DNA of 64,000 bases from Cyclobacterium sp. 1_MG-2023 (GTDB lineage: Bacteria > Bacteroidota > Bacteroidia > Cytophagales > Cyclobacteriaceae). The notes under the pieces are model-generated. The model ran no database searches and had not been told where the DNA came from. It saw only the letters and a list, made by a program, of their open reading frames with translations. How positions within the stretch are numbered: the stretch's first letter is position 1; each line of letters begins with the position of its first letter. Both the position numbers and the translations under genes were made by a program. The stretch covers positions 124,001-188,000 of the forward strand of contig NZ_JAUOPC010000004.1 in the NCBI RefSeq assembly GCF_030546805.1, written 5' to 3'. Shown here one piece after another: positions 35,210 through 44,235 of this stretch.

Positions 35210-36484
35210 TCAGTTGGCCACATTGATACAGCTAAGTTCTTTCAGTTGCTCCGGATTGGTGTAATCAAATTGACAAACGCCATCCGGTCCAATTACAATC
35301 AGGGATTTCGGGCCGGGGATGATGTCTGTAAAAACATGGTTTTTCAGGTGCTCCAATTGATTGTCACTGATTTCCATAACATTTGAAACATTGAAACTTT
35401 TTAATCCTTGCTCTCCTTCGGCCAGGTACAAATAATCTCCTGAAAGCCCTAAGCCGTGAGGGTTGTCCATAGGGTAAGCTTTTAAAAGTGTGGGTTTATT
35501 TAAGTCTTTGATGTCCAAAACGTGCAACTCATTGGCTCCATCTCTACATATTGCCGCATTTCTTAAGGTAACAAAGGCATAATCATCATTTACCACCACC
35601 GGGTCGCAGGAAGTGATGTGTGAATACACCGCCATTTCCCTTGGTTCAGCAGGGTTGCTTGCATCATAGATGTGCATACCGGTCATAGATCCGATAAAGA
35701 GATTGCCTTTGAAAGGAAAAATTGTTTCTATACCCCAGCCTAAATTAATGTCACTTAAGTATTTGGGATCCATGGGAGATTCTACATTAAATACCCGCAT
35801 GCTATATTCGTCTACCGTATAAAGGTGGCCTCCCAGTAAGGTAAACCTTGCCATTGACCCACCTTGTCCATAGCTCTGTCCTCCATCGGATTTGGCATAA
35901 GCTGCGGTTTCAAGCATCACCATATCGGTTCTGAAGGTAGGTCTTCCCCAAGTGTTCCATCGCATATTGGATTCAGTGGAGGTAATCAGCGTATCTTTGT
36001 AGGTTACGATCGTTCCTGTTTCTTCATTGGAATAGAGATTGGGGAATACGTCTTTTTCTCTTTTTACCAATTGAATATTTTCAGGGTTGGAGATATCAAA
36101 GGCCAATAAATCTACGTAATTGTCGGCATATAGAATACTTTCATTGATGGCCATGTCACCCGTCCCGGGAATATTGATGAAATTTAGATTTTGAGGATTT
36201 CCGGGGTCAGTATTATCCAATAGGTGTATGCCTTTACCGGGTTCTGAAATAAAAAGATAATCTCCATAAATATAAATTTTCCCCGGCTGATCCAGAGGAA
36301 TTCCCGGTTCAATGATAATGTCAGCTTCTCTAAAAGAATTTACTTCAATAAATACCGGCACTTGTGTTTGATAGGTATAGGTCGTTTCTATTTGGTCTTC
36401 ACAGGAGGGAAGTACAATTACAAGCATAAAGGAGAGCATAAGCTGCGCTCCAAGAATAAATCGGGGATGTAAATTTGTTTTCAT
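35210..36484 (-). CDS. LVIVD-repeat lipoprotein (beta-propeller-like)
   Basis: 424 residues, lipobox IVLPSC (Cys28). The body is made of repeated ~40-residue units of the LVIVD type: GDYLFISEPGKGIHLLDNTD PGNPQ..., VDLLAFDISNPENIQLV, GNLFIGSMTGMHIYDASNPA, and ELHVLDIKDLNKPTLLKAYP. These predict a propeller on the cell surface or periplasmic face. Function in general is unknown, often binding or scaffolding. It is first in a two-gene unit with a barrel-like protein and lies downstream, in opposite orientation, of the B12 receptor/propeller genes; any link to them is speculative. Confidence 0.85.
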   Translation of the reverse strand: MKTNLHPRFILGAQLMLSFMLVIVLPSCEDQIETTYTYQTQVPVFIEVNSFREADIIIEPGIPLDQPGKIYIYGDYLFISEPGKGIHLLDNTDPGNPQNLNFINIPGTGDMAINESILYADNYVDLLAFDISNPENIQLVKREKDVFPNLYSNEETGTIVTYKDTLITSTESNMRWNTWGRPTFRTDMVMLETAAYAKSDGGQSYGQGGSMARFTLLGGHLYTVDEYSMRVFNVESPMDPKYLSDINLGWGIETIFPFKGNLFIGSMTGMHIYDASNPAEPREMAVYSHITSCDPVVVNDDYAFVTLRNAAICRDGANELHVLDIKDLNKPTLLKAYPMDNPHGLGLSGDYLYLAEGEQGLKSFNVSNVMEISDNQLEHLKNHVFTDIIPGPKSLIVIGPDGVCQFDYTNPEQLKELSCINVAN

Positions 36485-36622
36485 GGCATGTCAGGAATAA
36501 GGTCAAAGAATAGCTTTAGCATTGTTTGTGCTAATTTTCCCTGTCAAGACGGAATAAATTGTCAGAATGCTACACCTTTTAAAAAATAAAATAATAAAAG
36601 CTTAAGGGTGGCTTTAAATTCC

Positions 36623-37039
36623 TCAAGTATCAAGCTTTTTACTCATATTCCTTTCAAAGGATTCAAGAAAACCCAAGTAATTTTTGACAATGTTTTCGGA
36701 GAGCGAGCCCAGATAATCTCCCGGATAGAGCGGATTGTATTTAATTCTATGGATAATCATGTCCAACCAGCCTTGCCCATCATCGATCAGGTCTGCATGA
36801 AAAGCTTCCACAGTAATGTCCCTTGATCCTGAGAAAGGAGTCTTGCCTTGGTTTCTAAAATAGGCAGCGATGGTTTCAAGAGCCGCATCATGGGTTTTCT
36901 CAAAACTTACAATCAATTTTGACCGGACCTCATCATTCATTCCGTGACTTTTTCCTTCAAGAATCAAATCTTGTAGTTCATTTAACTGATTGGTAAATTC
37001 AGCAAAACAGTTCTCGCAGTCCAGCACTGGTTTTCTCAT
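36623..37039 (-). CDS. Nucleotidyltransferase-substrate-binding-like protein (HI0074/HEPN family), orphan
   Basis: 138 residues, mostly helical. The central SFEKTHDAALETIAAYFRNQG and the segment EAFHADLIDDGQGWLDMIIHR follow the HI0074-type family, which usually pairs with a small MNT-type nucleotidyltransferase as a HEPN/MNT module. The RNxxxH-type catalytic motif of HEPN proteins is replaced here: the equivalent stretch reads RIKYNPLY, keeping Arg and Tyr but losing Asn and His. No nucleotidyltransferase gene is adjacent. An N-terminal CENC pair of cysteines is unusual. Family call is moderate. Confidence 0.65.
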   Translation of the reverse strand: MRKPVLDCENCFAEFTNQLNELQDLILEGKSHGMNDEVRSKLIVSFEKTHDAALETIAAYFRNQGKTPFSGSRDITVEAFHADLIDDGQGWLDMIIHRIKYNPLYPGDYLGSLSENIVKNYLGFLESFERNMSKKLDT

Positions 37040-37110
37040 GGGTATATTGAATTAGTTCTTTACCAATTTATCAAATATGAGCTACAATTCTAAAATTTTT
37101 TAACAAATCT

Positions 37111-37686
37111 TTATTTTTTAATCCGGTCCGGATTTTCATTGATGAATGATTTCCATCCACCACTCCTTCCTTTTGTTTGAATCCTTCCATCATGAAAATG
37201 ATGACACAAAGCCACTGCCAGGGCATCGGTCGCATCCAGTAATTTTGGTATCTCGTCAAAGTTCAATAAGGATTTAAGCATTTCAGCCACCTGTTCTTTG
37301 GAAGCATTTCCATTGCCGGTGACCGACTGTTTTACTTTTTTGGGAGAGTATTCTGTGATAGAGACTTCCTTGGCAAGGGCTGCTGCCATGGCTACCCCTT
37401 GCGCCCTGCCTAGTTTAAGCATGGACTGCACATTTTGGCCATAAAAGGGGGCCTCCAATGCCATAGCGTCAGGTCCGTGGGTATCAATTATATAACTAAT
37501 TTTTTCAAATATCTTTTTAAGTTTTAAGGCATGGTCACTGTACTTTTTCAAGTGAATTACTCCAAACTCCATGACAGTGTATTTATTTCCTTTTACCAAT
37601 ATTAGGCCGTATCCCATCACAGAGGTGCCGGGGTCTATTCCTAAAATGATTTTTTCCTTTATAGGATTTTTTACAATTTTACTCAT
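37111..37686 (-). CDS. ruvC: Crossover junction endodeoxyribonuclease RuvC
   Basis: 191 residues. RNase H-fold acidic residues appear in [14 protein letters not shown] (Asp18), [10 protein letters not shown] (Glu) and [13 protein letters not shown] (Asp and His). RuvC resolves Holliday junctions with RuvAB. An N-terminal extension of about 10 residues precedes the first strand; a start at the ATG at 37686 is supported because no better ATG lies before the GIDPGT motif. It is divergent from the GT2 gene, with starts nearly abutting, so the promoters must overlap the coding ends. Confidence 0.94.
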   Translation of the reverse strand: MSKIVKNPIKEKIILGIDPGTSVMGYGLILVKGNKYTVMEFGVIHLKKYSDHALKLKKIFEKISYIIDTHGPDAMALEAPFYGQNVQSMLKLGRAQGVAMAAALAKEVSITEYSPKKVKQSVTGNGNASKEQVAEMLKSLLNFDEIPKLLDATDALAVALCHHFHDGRIQTKGRSGGWKSFINENPDRIKK

Positions 37687-37688
37687 CG

Positions 37689-38843
37689 GTGCAATTTACC
37701 ACAAATCCTCAAATGCTCCATGAAATGCTTGCCTTAGGAATCTGCTATTTTTTATTTGCTGTTGGCTATACTTGGGGATTATACCATTTAGGCAAATCTT
37801 GGGAGCCGAAGACAAGCGACTTGACCCAAAGCTTGCCAAGTTCTGCTGACTTTTGCATTTTGGTGCCTTTCAGAAATGAAGAACGAAATCTTAAAGCCCT
37901 ACTTCCAAATTTATTTGATTCCTTACCTTTTGCCACCAAGGTTATTTTTATAGATGATGATAGTGAAGATGGGGGAGTGGCATTAATCCGGAGCTTTATA
38001 CAAGCCTACGGTATTCAAAATTGGTTCGTAGTACCAAGTATAGGGCAGGGGAAAAAAGCAGCCCTCAATACGGGGGTTGAGGCAAGTCATTCAAAAATTA
38101 TTCTGACCATAGATGCAGATATAAGCTTGTCAAAAGGCTGGATAAAAAGCATGTTGACACCTTTTAACAATGCGAATATTCAATTGGTGGCCGGTCCTGT
38201 TATGACGCATTCGGCTAACGGTATTTTCTATAAGTTCCAGCAAATAGAGTGGGCAAGCCTGTTATTGATAAGTAATTATTTTTTTAAAAAAGGACATCCC
38301 CTTATGTGTAGCGGGGCTAATTTGGCTTTTCGAACCAGTGCATTTGAGGAAGTAGCCGGTTATACAGGCAATTTTCAGATTCCTTCAGGTGACGATGAAT
38401 TTTTATTGAAAAAGTTGAATAAAAGGTATGGGGCTGATGCCTTGGTTTACCTGAATGGTCCTTCAGCCCTTGTTCAAACACAACCTTTGGCATCTCCCGG
38501 AGATTGGATTCGGCAACGAAGCAGGTGGGCAAGCAAGTGGAATGCACATGGAGAAAAGGGTCATCGGTTTACAGCTGTCTTACTTGCATTTTTTTGTTTG
38601 ATTGTGTTGTCAAGTATTCCTTTGGCTTTTTATTCATGGAAATTTACCTATACATTAATTTTAGTATGGAGCTTGAAATATATAGCGGAAAAGGTGGTTT
38701 TGGGAAAAGTCTTGAAACTTTACGGTCTTAAATTTTCAAATATAAATTGGTTCTTGGCAGGCTGGATTTACCCTTTGATGGTATTGGCGACTCTGCCTTA
38801 TGCTATTTTAGGAAAATATACCTGGAAAGGAAGGAAAAACTAA
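37689..38843 (+). CDS. Membrane glycosyltransferase, GT2 family (processive type)
   Basis: 384 residues. N-terminal membrane helix, then a GT-A domain with [11 protein letters not shown], the DDDSEDGG donor site, DADIS (DxD) and the late QRSRWASKW motif (QxxRW) typical of processive GT2 enzymes such as poly-GlcNAc and cellulose synthases; 2-3 C-terminal membrane helices. The outermost start is GTG at 37689, two bases from the ruvC start; ATGs at 37713 and 37725 are equally plausible and leave more room for a promoter. It opens a co-directional run of seven genes with a second GT2 enzyme and a deacetylase, pointing to a polysaccharide or glycolipid pathway. Confidence 0.85.
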   Translation: MQFTTNPQMLHEMLALGICYFLFAVGYTWGLYHLGKSWEPKTSDLTQSLPSSADFCILVPFRNEERNLKALLPNLFDSLPFATKVIFIDDDSEDGGVALIRSFIQAYGIQNWFVVPSIGQGKKAALNTGVEASHSKIILTIDADISLSKGWIKSMLTPFNNANIQLVAGPVMTHSANGIFYKFQQIEWASLLLISNYFFKKGHPLMCSGANLAFRTSAFEEVAGYTGNFQIPSGDDEFLLKKLNKRYGADALVYLNGPSALVQTQPLASPGDWIRQRSRWASKWNAHGEKGHRFTAVLLAFFCLIVLSSIPLAFYSWKFTYTLILVWSLKYIAEKVVLGKVLKLYGLKFSNINWFLAGWIYPLMVLATLPYAILGKYTWKGRKN

Positions 38844-38886
38844 TGAATCCCTTATTTTTGTCATTGGACTTAATGGCCAAGAGACA

Positions 38887-39138
38887 ATGACTAATGATGA
38901 ATTTGACCTTTTAGACGAATTGTATTTTCTTCAGTCTTTTCAATACCTGAAATCTAGTTTAGGCTGGGAGGATGAAAGACTGTTAAAGAATTTGGAGGTT
39001 TTGCTGAAAAAGGCCTGGGTAAGGTGTTATGAATCTCCTGAAAATGAGATTTTTGAAGCACTGCCTTTAACGGAAAAAGGGAAGGGTTATTATTTCCTTG
39101 CCACCAAGGAAGGTCTACTCAAACACAATACCTTATAA
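38887..39138 (+). CDS. Small hypothetical protein
   Basis: 83 residues, acidic and helical at the N terminus (EFDLLDELYFLQSFQYL), with a basic middle (LLKKAWVRCYE) and a closing YYFLATKEGLLKHN. The layout (two helices then a possible wing) is reminiscent of a short winged-helix protein, but I recognise no family. It sits 2 bases before the PP2C gene and 43 after the GT2 gene, so it is translated as part of the operon and is likely real. Function unknown. Confidence 0.7.
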   Translation: MTNDEFDLLDELYFLQSFQYLKSSLGWEDERLLKNLEVLLKKAWVRCYESPENEIFEALPLTEKGKGYYFLATKEGLLKHNTL

Positions 39139-39140
39139 TT

Positions 39141-40358
39141 ATGACTGGGGAGACCATCAAATACCAAAGGAAAGAACTGGAATTAAAAGCATTGCTGGAG
39201 ATTACCCAAGCCATCAATGAAAACAAAAATGAGCGTGTTCTTTTAAATATATTCAAATTCACCTGTCTGGTCCATTTGAATATTAAATCAATGGTGCTGT
39301 ATGTATACAACCAACAGGAACAATTTTTCCTTCGGAGAATTTCTCACCAGGTGAAAGAAAAGCTTCCTGAGGAAATTCAGAAGGGCGATGTGCAGGAGAA
39401 TAAGGAATTAGGAAAATTGAGCCTTTCTCTTTCCGGGGAGTATTCATTTGCTGAAGTAAATATTTATGTGCCGGTTTATCACAAAGATAAAATGTTGGCC
39501 ATACTCTTCTTAAGTACGAAAGACGAAGACGCCGGTCTGGATTTGGATTTTACCCAAGCATTGACGAATATTTTGGTGGTTGCCTTGGAAAACAAGCGCT
39601 TTGCCAGAAAGCAATTGGAACAGGAAAGTTTTCGAAAAGAGATGGAAATTGCCAGCAATGTTCAACGGATGTTGTTTCCTGCCACCTTGCCCAACCATGA
39701 GAAACTCAAGGCGAAAGTAACTTATATTCCCCATTTTTCTGTAGGCGGGGATTATTATGATTTAATTCAGCCAACAGAAGATGATGTGTATTTTTGTGTG
39801 GGGGATGTGTCAGGAAAAGGCATGCCGGCATCTTTGCTGATGTCCAATTTCCAAGCGGCCCTTAGAACACTTTTAAGAAGTGGCACAGACTTGAAAACCA
39901 TAGTTGAGCAATTGAATTTGTCCATCTTTGATGCCACCAAGGGTGAACGATTTATCACTTTCTTTCTAGGACATTATTCCTATAGCCAAAAGAAGTTGAC
40001 TTATGTGAACGCAGGGCATAACCCTCCAATTTTATGTTTGAATTCAAAAGATTCAGCGGAATTACTTGAGGCAGGCACCACTATTTTAGGGGCATTTGAG
40101 AACTTGCCATTTTTGGAGCTTGGAGAAAGAAAAAATCTAGATCATTTTGTCTTGCACCTGTATACGGATGGTTTAACAGAGGCCATGAATCCTCAGGACG
40201 AGGAGTATGGAGAAGAAAGGTTGCTAAGCTTTATCAATCATTGCAGGGATAGTACTCCGGAAGACTTTCATGTAGGACTGTTGGAGGATATGGAAAAATT
40301 TTCAGATGGGGTTCCGGGAAGAGATGACATTACTTTATTAAGTCTTCAATTCAATTGA
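39141..40358 (+). CDS. PP2C-type serine/threonine phosphatase (SpoIIE/RsbU class) with GAF-like sensor
   Basis: 405 residues. An N-terminal region of ~170 residues resembles a GAF domain after a short coiled segment. Then comes the RsbU linker EIASNVQRMLFPATLP and the phosphatase domain with VGGDYYDL, FCVGDVSGKGMPASLLM, VNAGHNPPILC and the final GRDDITLLSLQF, containing the metal-binding aspartates. Such proteins dephosphorylate anti-anti-sigma (STAS) proteins in partner-switching pathways. No STAS or anti-sigma kinase gene is adjacent. It lies inside a polysaccharide-type operon, one base before the deacetylase gene. Confidence 0.9.
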   Translation: MTGETIKYQRKELELKALLEITQAINENKNERVLLNIFKFTCLVHLNIKSMVLYVYNQQEQFFLRRISHQVKEKLPEEIQKGDVQENKELGKLSLSLSGEYSFAEVNIYVPVYHKDKMLAILFLSTKDEDAGLDLDFTQALTNILVVALENKRFARKQLEQESFRKEMEIASNVQRMLFPATLPNHEKLKAKVTYIPHFSVGGDYYDLIQPTEDDVYFCVGDVSGKGMPASLLMSNFQAALRTLLRSGTDLKTIVEQLNLSIFDATKGERFITFFLGHYSYSQKKLTYVNAGHNPPILCLNSKDSAELLEAGTTILGAFENLPFLELGERKNLDHFVLHLYTDGLTEAMNPQDEEYGEERLLSFINHCRDSTPEDFHVGLLEDMEKFSDGVPGRDDITLLSLQFN

Positions 40359-40359
40359 T

Positions 40360-40986
40360 ATGCGATTGTATAAAGTTCCGGGGATAGCCCAAAAGTTGAT
40401 TAAAGGATATACCTGGCACAGAGATCGTAAGGAAAAAACGGTTTATTTGACTTTTGATGATGGGCCGGTTCCCGGGGTTTCTGATTTTGTGTTGCGTCAA
40501 TTGGATGATTATAGGATGAAAGCCAGTTTTTTTATGGTTGGAGACAATGTCCAAAAACACAGTGCTTTGGCCTTGGAAATAGCCCAAGCAGGGCATGGGA
40601 TAGGAAACCACACTTTTCACCATCTAAAAGCGCCAAAAACTTCACTTGCTGTTTATTTGAATGATGTGGCGAAATGCCAAAAAGTCATTGAAGAGAAATT
40701 GGGGATTCGTACAAAAATTTTCCGTCCTCCTTATGGCAGGTTGGGCAAGAATTTTTTAAGCAGTTTGTCCCAAGAATATGAAATCGTACTTTGGGATTTG
40801 ATATCATGGGATTTTAAACAAGAGCTGCAACCCCTAAAAGCCTTGAAGAAAATAAAGCAACACACAGAAAATGGTTCGATTGTTTTGTTTCATGATCAGC
40901 AAAAATCAAAAGCAAACCTGCAGAAAATTTTACCACCCTATTTAGATTTTTTGGCTAGTAAAGGTTTCAAAACAGAAGTATTGTAA
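40360..40986 (+). CDS. Polysaccharide deacetylase family protein (NodB domain)
   Basis: 208 residues. NodB motifs: MT1 TFDDGPVPG (Asp33, Asp34), MT2 GNHTFHH (His84 and His88 as the HxxxH zinc ligands), MT3 RPPYGRL, MT4 DLISWDF and MT5 IVLFHD. These enzymes remove N- or O-acetyl groups from amino sugars such as GlcNAc polymers. There is no signal peptide or clear transmembrane segment at the N terminus, so it may act on a cytoplasmic or membrane-associated precursor. It is tightly packed between PP2C and a second GT2 gene. Confidence 0.92.
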   Translation: MRLYKVPGIAQKLIKGYTWHRDRKEKTVYLTFDDGPVPGVSDFVLRQLDDYRMKASFFMVGDNVQKHSALALEIAQAGHGIGNHTFHHLKAPKTSLAVYLNDVAKCQKVIEEKLGIRTKIFRPPYGRLGKNFLSSLSQEYEIVLWDLISWDFKQELQPLKALKKIKQHTENGSIVLFHDQQKSKANLQKILPPYLDFLASKGFKTEVL

Positions 40987-40989
40987 GCG

Positions 40990-42090
40990 ATGATAGGTCC
41001 GGTAGCACTTTTTTTGGTGATTTTAGTTTCCCTTCTTTATGCTACCTTGTGTGTCTTAATTCGGTTTAATTTTAAGCAATATGAAACCAAAGCATTTACT
41101 TTACCGGCCATCACCGTTATGTTGCCTTGTAGGAATGAGGCCGGCAACTTGCCAGAATGCTTAAAGGCCCTGGAAGAAATTGATTATCCGCCTGAAAAAA
41201 TAAGTTTTTTAGTAGCTGATGATCATAGTGAGGATCAAACTCACAGCTTATTAAAGATTTGGGTAGATAAAGCAGAAAATCGCACTTTGGTGCCCTTGCG
41301 GAAAAGACCTGAAAGAGGAGAAAATGGTAAAGCCAAAGCGCTGGAAGAGATGGCAAGGCAGGTCACATCCGGCCTTATGGTCTTTACAGATGCCGACTGT
41401 GTGGTTCCTGCCAACTGGTGTAAGGCATTGGCTAAAGTTTACAGAGAGGAATATGGGCTCGTGACCGGTATCACTACAGTGGCCGGTGGTGGTTTGTTTG
41501 CAAGAATGCAGGCCTTGGATTGGTGGCTTACTTTGGGTAAGGTAAAAGTGGTTTCCGATATTGGGTATTCTCTTACCGCAATGGGAAATAATATGGCCAT
41601 GGGAAGAGCTGCATATCAGCGTGCAGGAGGTTTTGGAGGGGTGGTAAAGGATGTAACTGAGGATCTGGCCATGTCTATCGCTTTGTATAATAAGGGCTAC
41701 CGTCCCATTCATCTGGTGAATAAGGAGTCGTTGGTAAGGACCAAGCCGGAAAAAACTGTATGGAACTTACTCCAGCAAAGAAAACGTTGGATGCGGGGAG
41801 CGTTCCTTTTACCTCTGGTTTGGCAGTTGTTATTAGGTCTTCAAGTTGCATTCTATGCCGGCTTAATGGTGGGTTTGTATTTTATACCTTGGTGGACTGT
41901 GGTTTTTTGGCTATTTAAAATTATCTTTCAATCCATATTTATTCACATATTTGCCGGTAAAACAATGACCAGAGTCAGTATTTTTGATTTAATTTACTTT
42001 GAAATATACAATTGGTGGGTAAGTTGGGCAACCGTAATTTTCTACTTTTACCCTATTGAACTAACCTGGAAAAACCGAGAATACACATGA
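40990..42090 (+). CDS. Membrane glycosyltransferase, GT2 family
   Basis: 366 residues. N-terminal membrane helix, then VMLPCRNEAGNLPECL, the donor-site LVADDHSEDQT, FTDADCVVP (DxD), a GNNMAMGRAAYQRAGGF acceptor region, TEDLAM (ED) and the QQRKRWMRG motif (QxxRW), with 3-4 C-terminal membrane helices. The set matches processive or ceramide-glucosyltransferase-like GT2 enzymes. With the deacetylase and first GT2 gene in the same operon, a deacetylated exopolysaccharide or glycolipid is a fair guess, but the polymer cannot be named. Its end overlaps tatD by 4 bases. Confidence 0.87.
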   Translation: MIGPVALFLVILVSLLYATLCVLIRFNFKQYETKAFTLPAITVMLPCRNEAGNLPECLKALEEIDYPPEKISFLVADDHSEDQTHSLLKIWVDKAENRTLVPLRKRPERGENGKAKALEEMARQVTSGLMVFTDADCVVPANWCKALAKVYREEYGLVTGITTVAGGGLFARMQALDWWLTLGKVKVVSDIGYSLTAMGNNMAMGRAAYQRAGGFGGVVKDVTEDLAMSIALYNKGYRPIHLVNKESLVRTKPEKTVWNLLQQRKRWMRGAFLLPLVWQLLLGLQVAFYAGLMVGLYFIPWWTVVFWLFKIIFQSIFIHIFAGKTMTRVSIFDLIYFEIYNWWVSWATVIFYFYPIELTWKNREYT

Positions 42091-42869
42091 AATTTATTGA
42101 AACTCACGCACATATATACAGTAAGAAATTTAGTGAAGATGTCACAGCTGTGGTGGAGCGATCTATTGAGGCAGGAATAGATAAGATTTTTATGCCCAAT
42201 ATAGACCTGGAATCAATTGAGGGGATGCTTGCCCTTGAACAAAAATTTCAGGGCCATTGTTATCCAATGCTGGGTTTGCATCCTTGTGATGTAGACAAAA
42301 ATTTTGAAAAGATCCTTGCCGAGATGGAAAAATGGTGGGACAAGCATACCTTTTATGGAGTGGGGGAAACAGGAATAGACCTTTACTGGGACAAGACTTA
42401 CCTTGAGGAGCAAAAAGCTGCATTGAAAATCCAGGTAGATTGGGCTAAAGAAAAGCAGTTGCCCTTGATTTTACATTGTAGGGAATCGCTGGATGAAACC
42501 ATTGAATTACTAGCGCCCTTAGCGGATAAGCGCTTGACAGGTATTTTTCACTGTTTTTCCGGAACCTTAGCCCAGGCCAAACAAATCATTGAAATGGGTT
42601 TTTATTTAGGAATAGGGGGAACCCTCACTTACAAAAACAGTGGGGTAGGTGCAGTGATCGGAGAACTTGGGCCGGAGCACCTTGTGTTGGAAACAGACAG
42701 TCCTTACCTTGCACCAGTGCCTTTTAGAGGCAAGAGAAATTCACCGGAATACATTCCTTATATAGCAGAAAAAATGGCGGAATTTACCGGAGTTAGTATT
42801 TCAGAGGTTTCAGAAATAACCAACAGGAACGCATTAAAAGTTTTCAAATTGTTGCCTGATGAATTATAA
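42087..42869 (+). CDS. TatD-family metal-dependent deoxyribonuclease
   Basis: 260 residues. The metal-ligand motifs occur in order: ETHAHIYS (the His pair at the N terminus), VGETGIDLYWD (Glu), LHCRES and FHCFSGT (His residues), and LETDSPYLAP (Asp). TatD enzymes are cytoplasmic 3'-5' exonucleases linked to DNA repair and RNA turnover. It overlaps the preceding GT2 gene by 4 bases and the asparaginase gene by 11. Confidence 0.93.
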   Translation: MKFIETHAHIYSKKFSEDVTAVVERSIEAGIDKIFMPNIDLESIEGMLALEQKFQGHCYPMLGLHPCDVDKNFEKILAEMEKWWDKHTFYGVGETGIDLYWDKTYLEEQKAALKIQVDWAKEKQLPLILHCRESLDETIELLAPLADKRLTGIFHCFSGTLAQAKQIIEMGFYLGIGGTLTYKNSGVGAVIGELGPEHLVLETDSPYLAPVPFRGKRNSPEYIPYIAEKMAEFTGVSISEVSEITNRNALKVFKLLPDEL

Positions 42870-43935
42870 AATAGTACGGCTTAATACAGCGGCACAGCAA
42901 GAGATTGAACATTCGGTATTGATCATCTATACCGGAGGTACTTTGGGGATGGCTTATGACGATGATGGGGCCTTGGTACCATTTAATTTTGGGAAAATAC
43001 TTGAAAAAATCCCCAACCTTAATAACCTGAACATCAGTATTACAGTGATTTCCTTTCCGGAACCCATCGACTCTTCCAATATCAATTTGCAGCATTGGGG
43101 AGACATGGCTTATATTATTTTTGAAAATTATGATACTTATGATGGGTTTGTAGTGCTTCATGGAACTGATACCATGGCTTACAGTGCGTCTATGTTAAGC
43201 TTTATGCTAAAAGGGCTGAATAAACCTGTGATTTTTACCGGAGCACAATTGCCGATCAGTGCCATGCGGTCTGATGCCCGGGAAAATCTAATGACCTCAT
43301 TGGAAATCGCCATTTCCAAGGCCAATGGAAAGCCTATAGTGCCGGAGGTATGTATTTTTTTCAACCATTTGCTACTACGTGGCAACCGTGCCAAAAAAGT
43401 ACAAAGTGTTCACTTTGATGCTTTTGAGTCAGAAAATTATCCACCCTTGGCTGAATCAGGCATTGTCATTGATTACAACTATTCAGCCATTCGACCTTAT
43501 GAAGAGGGGAAGAAACTTCGATATGTTAACAAGCTGGATAAAAGTGTTATGGTGCTCAAATTGTTTCCCGGCATCACCCAACAAGTGATCCATCATAGTT
43601 TGAGTATGGAAGGCCTTAAGGGAGTGGTTCTAGAAACCTACGGATCAGGTAACAGTCCTAGTGAAAGTTGGTTTATCAAAGAGATGGAAGATGCTGTAGA
43701 CCGTGGGATTTTGATACTAAACGTTTCCCAATGCAATGGGGGACGGGTAATTCAGGGAAGGTACCAGACCAGCATGGACCTGAAAAGGGTAGGGGTTTTG
43801 AGTGGTGCAGACATCACCACTGAGGCAGCAATCACCAAAATGATGTTCCTTTTGGCCAATGAGCCGGATGAAACCGAGATCAAAAGACGGATGATGATGC
43901 CCTTGGCCGGAGAAATGTCAGTTTTAAATCAATAG
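42859..43935 (+). CDS. L-asparaginase, type I-like
   Basis: 358 residues. The nucleophile-threonine motif YTGGTLGM and the second-Thr motif VLHGTDTMAYSA are intact; the C-terminal domain has GNSPSESW and VSQCNGGRV. There is no signal peptide, so it is a cytoplasmic hydrolase converting asparagine to aspartate and ammonia. The chosen ATG at 42859 overlaps the tatD end by 11 bases, and a start later would remove the first strand. It ends the operon. Confidence 0.92.
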   Translation: MNYKIVRLNTAAQQEIEHSVLIIYTGGTLGMAYDDDGALVPFNFGKILEKIPNLNNLNISITVISFPEPIDSSNINLQHWGDMAYIIFENYDTYDGFVVLHGTDTMAYSASMLSFMLKGLNKPVIFTGAQLPISAMRSDARENLMTSLEIAISKANGKPIVPEVCIFFNHLLLRGNRAKKVQSVHFDAFESENYPPLAESGIVIDYNYSAIRPYEEGKKLRYVNKLDKSVMVLKLFPGITQQVIHHSLSMEGLKGVVLETYGSGNSPSESWFIKEMEDAVDRGILILNVSQCNGGRVIQGRYQTSMDLKRVGVLSGADITTEAAITKMMFLLANEPDETEIKRRMMMPLAGEMSVLNQ

Positions 43936-44095
43936 GGCCAATTTTCACAAAGGGTTGATCTTCAGTTTTATATCAGTCACAGCCTTTTTTTGGAATAAGA
44001 TTAGGTGTTTTTTTCTAGAATAAAGCTTCAAATTATTTGCAAGAACTGATTTTTATATTTTTCTTTGTCGGCTCAAAGAAACGAACTATTTCCAC

Positions 44096-44182
44096 AGAGA
44101 GGTGTCCGAGTGGTTTAAGGAGCACGCTTGGAAAGCGTGTATACTAGCAATGGTATCGAGGGTTCGAATCCCTTCCTCTCTT
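44096..44182 (+). tRNA. tRNA-Ser(GGA)
   Basis: An 87-base class II tRNA. Acceptor AGAGAGG (44096-44102) pairs with CCTCTCT (44175-44181). The anticodon stem GCACGC/GCGTGT holds the loop TTGGAAA with anticodon GGA at 44130-44132. A long variable arm (TATACTAGCAATGGTATC) follows, then T-arm GAGGG-TTCGAAT-CCCTT. CCA is not encoded. A strong terminator follows. Confidence 0.95.
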
Positions 44183-44188
44183 CAGAGA

Positions 44189-44235
44189 AAAACCCTAACT
44201 GTCTGAAATATTGGTAGTTAGGGTTTTATTTTTTT
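44189..44235 (+). terminator. Terminator of tRNA-Ser
   Basis: A 12-bp hairpin (44189-44200 with 44216-44227) and then a run of T. It lies 7 bases after the tRNA. Confidence 0.9.

Noticed and set aside
41251-41712. A 153-codon minus-strand frame opposite the second GT2 gene
   Set aside because: Opposite a clear GT2 gene with all motifs; Cys/His/Ser-rich composition of a mirror frame.
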